From: JAMOQA01 sp964582785
GTDB lineage: Bacteria > Acidobacteriota > Polarisedimenticolia > J045
DNA: 6,670 nt
Direction of reading: 5' to 3'
Assembly: GCA_964582785.1 (NCBI GenBank)
Contig: CAZOTT010000136.1
Coordinates: 1 to 6,670 of the forward strand
The notes under the pieces are model-generated. The model saw only the letters and a program-made list of their open reading frames with translations, made no database searches and was not told the DNA's origin. Of this stretch, positions 1-5,100 are shown in pieces. The position numbers and the translations under genes are program-made. Every line of letters begins with the position of its first letter. The stretch's first letter is position 1.

Positions 1-2015
1 TCCCCACGCTCCTCGAGGAGCCGGAACGCCTCCTCCCGGGCGGCCAGCAGCAGGTCCCGGTGCCGGACCAGGTCCGCGACGCGGAAGGAGGGCATGCCGT
101 GCTGGGCGGTACCGGCCATCTCTCCCGGGCCCCGCAGCTCCAGGTCCCGTTCCGCCACCCGGAACCCGTCGTCCGTCGCCTCCAGCACGTGGAGCCGCGC
201 GAGCGCCTCCGGGGCGGCCCCCTCCGACGCCACCAGGACGCAGTAGCTGCGGACGTCCCCCCTCCCCACCCGCCCCCGGAGCTGGTGGAGCTGGGCCAGG
301 CCGAAGCGGTCCGCGTCCTCGACGACGATGACGGACGCTTCCGGCACGTCGATGCCGACCTCGATCACCGTCGTCGCCACGAGCAGCCGCACGTCTCCCC
401 GCGCGAACGCCTCCAGGTTCGCCCGCCGCTCGTCGGGACGCATCCTTCCGTGCACCAGGGCGACCGGCACCCCCGGGAAGCGCCGCCGGTACTCCTCGAG
501 GCCCGCCTCCGCGGCGAGGAGCCCCCGTTCCCCTCCCTCCTCCACCGCCGGGCGGACGACGTAGACCCGCCGTCCCCGGGCCAGGGCCTTCGCCAGCCCC
601 TCCATCACCCGCTCCCGCTGCTCGAACGTGCGGACCACGGTGCGGATCGGGCGCCGGCCCGGGGGCTTCTCGTCGAGGAGGGAAACGTCGAGGTCGCCCC
701 AGGTCACTATCGCGAGGGTGCGCGGGATCGGCGTGGCCGACATCACGAGGACGTCCGGGCTGTCTCCTTTGCGCCGCAGGTCGGCCCGCTGGACGACCCC
801 GAAACGGTGCTGCTCGTCGATCACGACGAGGCCCAGGTCGGCGAAGCGGACCTTCCGCGAGATCAGGGAATGGGTGCCGGCGACGAGCCGCGCCTCCCCG
901 CCGGCGATCCGCCGCCGCACCCGCTCCTGGTCCGCCGCGGGAAGCCCCGCCGTCAGGAGTTCGACCGCGAGGCCCGCCGGGGCCAGGAGCCGCCCGATGC
1001 TCGCCGCGTGCTGGGTCGCCAGGATCTCCGTCGGCGCCATCAGGGCGGCCTGGCGGCCGTTCTCCGCGGCGATCGCCATCGCCAGCGCGGCGATCACCGT
1101 CTTGCCGGACCCCACGTCCCCCATCAGCAGCCGGTTCATCGGCCAGGGGGCCCCCAGGTCGGCGAGGATTTCCCCGAGGACCCGCCGCTGGGCCCCCGTC
1201 AGCTCGAACGGCAGCATCCCCACGAGCCGGCGGACGGTCCCCTCGTCGATCCGCCACGGGCGGGCCCGCAGTTCCATCCGCCGCCGCCCCCGGCGGATCG
1301 CGAGGCCCAGCTCCAGCAGGAAGAACTCGTCGAAGGCGAGCCGCCGGTGCCCCGGCGTCGCCCGTTCCGCGAGGGTCTCGGCCGGCGTCCCGGGCGGCGG
1401 CTGGTGCACGAACCGCAGGGCCTCCCGGCGCGGGGGAAGGCCGAGACGGCGCAGGATCCCCGCGGGCACCGGGTCCGGCACCTCCCCGAGTCCCGCGAGC
1501 GCCTCCCGGATGACGGAGCGGACCCGGCGCGGGTGAAGCGGGCCGAGCTTCTCGTAGACCGGCACCCAGCCGAGGGCCCGGTCCTCGTCCTCGTCCTCCC
1601 GGACCAGGTCGAACTCGGGGGAATGGAGCTCGATCCCGTGGCGACCGAAGCGCGGGACCCCGTGGACGACCATCCGGGTTCCCGGCCGCAGCCAGTCGGC
1701 CAGGTACCCCCGGTTGAAGAACAGGACCGGCAGTGCCCCGCTCCCGTCTTCCAGCAGGACCGTCAGGATCTCCATGCGCCGCCGCCGCGCCCGCCGGCTG
1801 TCCACGGAACGGATCGTGCCCGTGCCGGTGAACGGCTCCCCGGGCCGGGCGGCGGCGAGGGGGCGCGGCCGGCGGCGGTCCTCGTAGCGGAACGGGAGGT
1901 GATCCAGGAGATCCGCCACCACCCGGATCCCCCGGTCCCGCAGTTCCGCCGCCCAGCGGGGACCGATCCCCCGCAGGACCTGGACGGGGTCGTCGATGGA
2001 ATACCGCCCGGCCAT
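1..2015 (-). CDS. recG: ATP-dependent DNA helicase RecG (C-terminus cut by window edge)
   Basis: RecG is a cytosolic superfamily 2 helicase that remodels stalled replication forks and branch-migrates Holliday junctions. The reverse complement reads open for 671 codons without a break. Landmarks in order: a RecG-type start region with HLPFRYEDR near residue 40; an OB-fold wedge region (about 55-150); RLAFDEFF near 225; Q-motif-like LTGAQRR near 272; Walker A GDVGSGKT (299-306); MAPTE (326-330); GTHSLI (380-385); Walker B DEQH (400-403); MSATPIPR (425-432); GDLDVS after it; TTVIEVGIDVP (548-558); QLRGRVGR (578-585); and the RecG-specific TRG region (LRGPGE, ending at 632, then GTAQHG). Family members are about 690 residues, so only a short tail is missing. 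The ATG at 2015-2013 is chosen because GGGGAG lies 5 bases upstream and the N-terminus aligns with E. coli RecG. It is divergent from the HAD gene. An acidic run (EDEDED, 140-145) in the wedge is unusual. Confidence 0.97.
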   Translation of the reverse strand, partial: MAGRYSIDDPVQVLRGIGPRWAAELRDRGIRVVADLLDHLPFRYEDRRRPRPLAAARPGEPFTGTGTIRSVDSRRARRRRMEILTVLLEDGSGALPVLFFNRGYLADWLRPGTRMVVHGVPRFGRHGIELHSPEFDLVREDEDEDRALGWVPVYEKLGPLHPRRVRSVIREALAGLGEVPDPVPAGILRRLGLPPRREALRFVHQPPPGTPAETLAERATPGHRRLAFDEFFLLELGLAIRRGRRRMELRARPWRIDEGTVRRLVGMLPFELTGAQRRVLGEILADLGAPWPMNRLLMGDVGSGKTVIAALAMAIAAENGRQAALMAPTEILATQHAASIGRLLAPAGLAVELLTAGLPAADQERVRRRIAGGEARLVAGTHSLISRKVRFADLGLVVIDEQHRFGVVQRADLRRKGDSPDVLVMSATPIPRTLAIVTWGDLDVSLLDEKPPGRRPIRTVVRTFEQRERVMEGLAKALARGRRVYVVRPAVEEGGERGLLAAEAGLEEYRRRFPGVPVALVHGRMRPDERRANLEAFARGDVRLLVATTVIEVGIDVPEASVIVVEDADRFGLAQLHQLRGRVGRGDVRSYCVLVASEGAAPEALARLHVLEATDDGFRVAERDLELRGPGEMAGTAQHGMPSFRVADLVRHRDLLLAAREEAFRLLEERG
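1581..1598. repeat. Triple hexanucleotide repeat inside recG
   Basis: Three perfect copies of GTCCTC lie head to tail on the plus strand. On the recG strand they read GAGGAC three times and encode Glu-Asp three times (residues 140-145). The unit is a multiple of three, so gain or loss of a copy would keep the frame. Confidence 0.9.
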
Positions 2016-2020
2016 CCGCG

Positions 2021-2026
2021 CTCCCC
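2021..2026 (-). promoter_or_regulatory. Ribosome binding site of recG
   Basis: The minus strand reads GGGGAG, separated by 5 bases from the ATG at 2015-2013. It supports this ATG as the recG start. Confidence 0.6.
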
Positions 2027-2074
2027 GCGGCGCGTTCCCCCGGGCAGGGGGGACCCGCCCCGCGCCGAGCGGGC

Positions 2075-2083
2075 ATTATCCCA
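2075..2083 (-). promoter_or_regulatory. Candidate extended -10 promoter for recG
   Basis: On the minus strand this reads TGGGATAAT: a GATAAT hexamer (5 of 6 to TATAAT) preceded by TG plus one base, the extended -10 pattern. It is the most obvious A/T-rich patch in an otherwise almost pure G/C spacer. No convincing -35 box lies 16-18 bases upstream, which an extended -10 can tolerate. Transcription would begin near 2068, giving a leader of roughly 50 bases. The plus-strand reading (CATTAT) is a weaker match. Confidence 0.45.
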
Positions 2084-2098
2084 CCGGCCCGGCCGCGG

Positions 2099-2119
2099 GA
2101 CCGGCCGGGCGGGCCGGTC
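2099..2119. repeat. Perfect 8-bp inverted repeat in the divergent spacer
   Basis: GACCGGCC (2099-2106) and GGCCGGTC (2112-2119) are exact reverse complements around a 5-base loop. No T-tract follows on either strand and the site lies between divergent genes, so it is not a normal terminator. It sits just upstream of the candidate recG -10, where an operator or a structured RNA/DNA element is possible. In such GC-rich sequence chance hairpins are frequent, so function is unproven. Confidence 0.5.
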
Positions 2120-2161
2120 GTCCCGGGGGCCGGGTCCGCCCCATCCCCCGGCGACCGCCGG

Positions 2162-2179
2162 CCCGGGCCTCCCGGGCCT
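2162..2179. repeat. Tandem 9-bp direct repeat upstream of the HAD gene
   Basis: CCCGGGCCT occurs twice with no gap (2162-2170 and 2171-2179). Each unit contains the palindrome CCCGGG. It ends at the first base of the candidate -35 box of the HAD gene (2179). It could be a regulator site or simple slippage in a GC-rich spacer. Confidence 0.55.
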
Positions 2180-2207
2180 TGCCCCCGGTCGGCCCGGCTG
2201 CCAGACT
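2179..2207 (+). promoter_or_regulatory. Candidate leaderless promoter for the HAD gene
   Basis: TTGCCC (2179-2184) and CAGACT (2202-2207) are separated by 17 bases. The -10 keeps the A at its second position and the final T, the two positions that matter most. It would place transcription start at 2214-2215, on the ATG itself. There is no purine-rich ribosome binding site before that ATG, which fits a leaderless message. The individual boxes are weak (4 of 6 and 3 of 6). Confidence 0.3.
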
Positions 2208-2214
2208 CCCCGCG

Positions 2215-2940
2215 ATGTTCGACACCCCGATCGACACGAAGGTCCTCGTCTTCGACCTCCACGGGACCCTGGTGGACCGGGACCGGGGGCTCCGCGAAGC
2301 CCTCGCCCGGGAGGCGGGCATCGGGGAGGACTCCGCGGCCACCCTCGTGGCCGCGCTGGACGCCGCCGAGGACGGGATCCTGCCGGAACTCGAGGAGTTC
2401 CGTCCCTGCCGGGAGGTCCTGGCCGGGAGCCTGGTCCGGGCGGCGGAGCACGTCGGACTCGACCTGCCCCCGGCGCGGGCGGCCGTGGTGGCGGCCGGCA
2501 TGCCGGACTGGCCCCTCGTCCCGGGCGTGGCCGGGCCCCTCGCCCGCCTGTCCGGCCGCTACCGCCTGGCGGCGATCGCGAACGCGGACGGAGACGACCT
2601 GTCCCGCACCCTGGCCCGGATGCCGGTCCCCTTCGAGCACGCCGTGGCCGCCGACCGGGTCGGCTGCTACCTCCCGGAACCGGACCACCTGCTCGCCCTG
2701 CTCCACGAGATGGTCGTGGACGAGCACGAGGTCCTGGTCGTCTCGGGCGGTCCGGGAAGGGCCATCCTGCCGGCGGCGGCCCTCGGAATCCCCGCCGCCC
2801 GGGTCGACCCCGGAGACGGGCCTCCGCCGGAGGACCTCCCGGTTCTTCACCGGGTCAAGACCCTGGCGGAACTGGCCGACCGCCTGGTCCGGGAACGCCG
2901 GCGCGGCGGCCGCGTTGCTCGCCGGCCCCGCCCCCGCTAA
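2215..2940 (+). CDS. HAD-superfamily protein, probably catalytically degenerate
   Basis: This 241-residue protein has the layout of haloacid dehalogenase-like hydrolases of the 2-haloacid dehalogenase/phosphatase type. Motif I is VFDLHGTLVD (12-21) with the nucleophile Asp14 kept but the second Asp replaced by His16. A helical cap region spans about 25-100. The motif II strand LAAIAN (118-123) has Ala122 where Ser/Thr is expected. VGCYLPEPD (149-157) has Leu153 where the motif III Lys is expected. The motif IV strand VVSGGPGRA (175-183) has Gly178 and Ala183 where the acidic Mg-binding pair is expected. The fold seems intact, so it may be a pseudoenzyme or have altered chemistry; no substrate can be named. 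The ATG at 2215 is chosen because motif I begins about 10 residues later; the open frame upstream encodes low-complexity Pro/Arg/Gly residues. The C-terminus is a basic Arg/Pro tail. It lies 59 bases before trxB on the same strand, possibly co-transcribed. Confidence 0.85.
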   Translation: MFDTPIDTKVLVFDLHGTLVDRDRGLREALAREAGIGEDSAATLVAALDAAEDGILPELEEFRPCREVLAGSLVRAAEHVGLDLPPARAAVVAAGMPDWPLVPGVAGPLARLSGRYRLAAIANADGDDLSRTLARMPVPFEHAVAADRVGCYLPEPDHLLALLHEMVVDEHEVLVVSGGPGRAILPAAALGIPAARVDPGDGPPPEDLPVLHRVKTLAELADRLVRERRRGGRVARRPRPR

Positions 2941-2943
2941 CAT
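2915..2943 (+). promoter_or_regulatory. Candidate sigma70-type promoter for trxB
   Basis: TTGCTC (2915-2920) and TAACAT (2938-2943) are separated by exactly 17 bases; the -10 box overlaps the TAA stop of the HAD gene. Predicted transcription start is near 2950, about 50 bases before the trxB ATG. Matches are 3 of 6 and 4 of 6, so trxB might instead depend on read-through from the HAD gene. Confidence 0.35.
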
Positions 2944-2985
2944 CGCGCCCCCGGTTCGTTCTTCCGCCGGGCCATCACGTTCCCC

Positions 2986-2991
2986 AGGAGG
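2986..2991 (+). promoter_or_regulatory. Strong ribosome binding site of trxB
   Basis: A perfect AGGAGG lies 8 bases before the ATG at 3000. It decides the trxB start, because the same reading frame stays open for nearly 1000 codons further upstream. Confidence 0.9.
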
Positions 2992-2999
2992 CACCGCCG

Positions 3000-3932
3000 A
3001 TGAGCAGCACCGAAAAGGTCGTCATTCTCGGCTCCGGCCCCGCCGGCCTGACCGCCGCGATCTACACCTCCCGGGCCAACCTCCGGCCCCTGGTCCTCGA
3101 GGGGATCCAGCCGGGGGGGCAGCTGATGATCACGACGGAGGTGGAGAACTTCCCGGGGTTCCCGGAAGGAGTCACCGGGCCCGAGCTGATGGACCGCTGC
3201 CGGAAGCAGGCGGAGAAGTTCGGCGCCCGGCTGGAGGCCCGTTCTGCCAGCGCCGTCGACCTCCGCAGCCACCCGTTCCGCGTGACGATCGACGGGCAGG
3301 AGGAGATCACCTGCGAGGTCCTGATCGTCGCCACCGGCGCCTCGGCGCGGAAGCTCGGCCTCGAGTCGGAGGAGCGGCTGATGGGCCGGGGCGTGTCGAT
3401 GTGCGCCACGTGCGACGGATTCTTCTTCCAGGGGGAGGACATCGTCGTCGTCGGCGGCGGGGACACCGCCCTCGAGGAAGCGATCTTCCTGACCCGCTTC
3501 GGGAAGTCCGTGACGATCGTCCACCGGCGGGACCAGCTTCGCGCCTCCTGGGCGATGCAGGAACGGGCCCGGGCCAACGAGAAGATCCGGTTCGCCTGGA
3601 ACTCGGTCGTCGAGGAGATCCTCGGGGACGAGAAGGTCACCGGGGTGCGCCTCAGGAACACCCGCACCGGGGAGACCACCGAGCTCGCCTGCGGCGCCGT
3701 CTTCGTCGCGATCGGCCACGACCCGAACACGAAGATCTTCCACGGCCAGCTGGAGATGGACGAGGCGGGGTACATCGTGACCTCGCCGGGTTCCACGCGG
3801 ACCTCGGTCGAGGGCGTGTTCGCCTGCGGCGACGTCCAGGACCAGGTCTTCCGCCAGGCGATCACCGCCGCGGGCACCGGCTGCATGGCCGCCATCGAGG
3901 CGGAGCGCTGGCTCGAGTCCCGGGGCCAGTAG
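3000..3932 (+). CDS. trxB: Thioredoxin reductase (NADPH)
   Basis: TrxB is a cytosolic FAD enzyme that uses NADPH to reduce the disulfide of thioredoxin, which in turn supplies electrons to ribonucleotide reductase, peroxiredoxins and disulfide repair. The 310-residue protein matches the usual low-molecular-weight TrxB length (about 310-320). FAD-binding GSGPAG is at 11-16, followed by GGQL (39-42) and ENFPGF (49-54). ATGA (111-114) closes the first FAD segment. The redox-active CATC is at 135-138 followed by DG. The NADPH-binding GGGDTALEEA is at 152-161, and HRRDQLRA (175-182) carries the arginines that select NADPH over NADH. The C-terminal ACGD plus an Arg-Gln-Ala segment is the second FAD motif. 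All catalytic residues are present. The start is fixed by the AGGAGG at 2986. No thioredoxin gene is in the window. The gene is convergent with envC, with 13 bases between the stops. Confidence 0.97.
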   Translation: MSSTEKVVILGSGPAGLTAAIYTSRANLRPLVLEGIQPGGQLMITTEVENFPGFPEGVTGPELMDRCRKQAEKFGARLEARSASAVDLRSHPFRVTIDGQEEITCEVLIVATGASARKLGLESEERLMGRGVSMCATCDGFFFQGEDIVVVGGGDTALEEAIFLTRFGKSVTIVHRRDQLRASWAMQERARANEKIRFAWNSVVEEILGDEKVTGVRLRNTRTGETTELACGAVFVAIGHDPNTKIFHGQLEMDEAGYIVTSPGSTRTSVEGVFACGDVQDQVFRQAITAAGTGCMAAIEAERWLESRGQ

Positions 3933-3943
3933 CCGGGCCCGGC
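3932..3943. repeat. 12-bp palindrome in the trxB/envC convergent junction
   Basis: GCCGGGCCCGGC is its own reverse complement and fills most of the 13-base gap between the trxB stop (TAG, 3930-3932) and the envC stop (TGA, lowest base 3946). It has no loop and no flanking T-run, so it is not a typical intrinsic terminator. No other terminator is visible between the two convergent genes. Confidence 0.6.
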
Positions 3944-3945
3944 CG

Positions 3946-5100
3946 TCAGGGGGCCGCGTCCTCCCGGCGCAGCCAGCGGGCCGGGTCCACGGGACGGCCG
4001 TCCTCGCGGATCTCCAGGTAGAGCCCGGGACCCCGCAGCGACCCGGTGTCCCCCACCCTGCCGATCTCGTCCCCCTGCGCCACCCGGGTGCCCCGGGGCG
4101 CGAGGATCATCGAGAGGTGGGCGTAGACCGAGTGGACACCGTGCCCGTGGTCGAGGACGAGGACCAGCCCGTAGCCCCGCAACCAGTCGGCGAAGACGAC
4201 GGTTCCGTCGAAGACCGCCCGTACCGGCGCGCCGAAGGGGGCATCGAGGTCCCACCCGGGGTGGGGAATCCGGGTCCCGAAGCGCGGATCGCGCTGCTCG
4301 CCGAACGGGACGGCCACCCGGCCCCCCGCCACCGGCAGCGGCAGGAGGCCCCGGAACCGCCGGACGTCGAGCCGCGGCGGATCGGCCGGCGCTCCCGAGC
4401 GGATCGCCCGGGCGAGGTCGTCGGCCGCCTCCCGCAGCTCGGCGAGGGCCCGTTCCCGGGTTTCCCTCTCCGCGCGGACCCGGGCGAGCAGCCGCTTCCG
4501 GGAGGCGATCGTCCGCGCCAGCCGGCGGCGCGCCTCCCGCGCGTCCGCCGCCAGCCCGGCCAGCCGTTCCTGCCGGGCACGGACACGCTCCTCCACGTCC
4601 CGCAGCGCCGCCTCGTCCGCCCGGATCCCCGCGACGATCTCCCGCTGGCGGGCGGTCAGCTCGTGCACCAGCCGGAGGCCGGCCGCCAGCCGGTCGGCAT
4701 CCCGTGCCGCGAGGAGCAGCCGGAGCCGCCCCACCGGGCCGAGCCGCGCGAGCAGCCGCGCCGTCCCGGCGAGGCGCTCCCGCTCGACGGCGAGGCGTCC
4801 CGCCAGCCGGCGCCGGCGATCCTCCAGCCGCTGCAGCGCCGCCCGCTCCCGGCGGGCGCGCAGGTCCAGCTCCTCGACGCGGGCATCGAGCAGGCGAGCC
4901 TCGGCCGCCAGTCGCTCCAGGGCCCCGAGGACGCCCCGTTCCCGGCGGGCCAGCCGGTCCCGCTCCGCCGCGAGGCGGGCGATCTCGCGCCGCAACCGGG
5001 CCAGGCGGGCCCCCGGGTCGTCTCCCCGGCCCGCCACCGCCGGGAGCGGCAGCACGGCGACGCAGGCGGCGACGAGCGCCGCGACGGGTCCCCTTCTCAC
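3946..5100 (-). CDS. envC: EnvC-like murein hydrolase activator (degenerate M23/LytM domain)
   Basis: EnvC-type proteins sit in the periplasm and switch on N-acetylmuramoyl-L-alanine amidases at the division site. The 384-residue product starts at the GTG at 5100-5098. Residues 1-23 form a signal peptide: basic RR, a hydrophobic core, then AVA before Gly24. Residues about 30-235 are an Arg/Ala/Leu/Glu-rich coiled coil with a short break near Gly121-Gly124. A C-terminal LytM/M23 domain covers about 253-378. There HPGWD (280-284) keeps the first metal-site pair, and ADWLRGYG (304-311) and YAH (326-328) are family hallmarks. The final HxH of active M23 enzymes is replaced by Gly359-Leu-Tyr361 (GLYLEIR), resembling the LYFEIR of E. 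coli EnvC, which is itself not a hydrolase. I therefore infer an activator, not an endopeptidase. The start is supported by the signal peptide and the 4-base overlap with the upstream gene. A true M23 hydrolase is the less likely alternative. Confidence 0.88.
   Translation of the reverse strand: MRRGPVAALVAACVAVLPLPAVAGRGDDPGARLARLRREIARLAAERDRLARRERGVLGALERLAAEARLLDARVEELDLRARRERAALQRLEDRRRRLAGRLAVERERLAGTARLLARLGPVGRLRLLLAARDADRLAAGLRLVHELTARQREIVAGIRADEAALRDVEERVRARQERLAGLAADAREARRRLARTIASRKRLLARVRAERETRERALAELREAADDLARAIRSGAPADPPRLDVRRFRGLLPLPVAGGRVAVPFGEQRDPRFGTRIPHPGWDLDAPFGAPVRAVFDGTVVFADWLRGYGLVLVLDHGHGVHSVYAHLSMILAPRGTRVAQGDEIGRVGDTGSLRGPGLYLEIREDGRPVDPARWLRREDAAP
5097..5100 (-). promoter_or_regulatory. 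GTGA stop/start overlap coupling two genes
   Basis: On the minus strand GTGA contains both the GTG start of envC (5100-5098) and the TGA stop of the AlkP-like gene (5099-5097). The G-run GGGGGA lies only about one base before the GTG, too close for a standard ribosome binding site, so envC is probably translated by re-initiation after the upstream gene. Confidence 0.75.

Noticed and set aside
628..1536. Plus-strand 302-codon open frame opposite recG
   Set aside because: Arg/Ser/Pro-rich shadow of recG, whose helicase motifs on the other strand are unambiguous.
1996..2214. N-terminal extension of the HAD protein to an ATG at 1996
   Set aside because: It would overlap the recG start, has no ribosome binding site and encodes low-complexity Pro/Arg/Gly; HAD motif I normally lies within the first 20 residues, which fits the ATG at 2215.
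60..2999. Long plus-strand open frame upstream of and continuous with trxB, as a possible large fusion protein
   Set aside because: It is the codon-aligned antisense of recG and then out-of-frame reading of the HAD gene. It has no domain signal, and trxB has its own perfect AGGAGG and a canonical N-terminus at 3000.
3922..3940. Possible terminator hairpin at the end of trxB (GGGCC pairing with GGCCC)
   Set aside because: Only a 5-bp stem with an 8-base loop overlapping the stop codon, and no T-run; too weak in this base composition.
2915..4021. Plus-strand 368-codon frame overlapping trxB
   Set aside because: Arg/Pro/Gly-rich frame-shifted reading of trxB with no recognisable motif.
3062..4255. 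Minus-strand 397-codon frame opposite trxB
   Set aside because: Antisense of a fully motif-complete trxB and overlaps envC in another frame.
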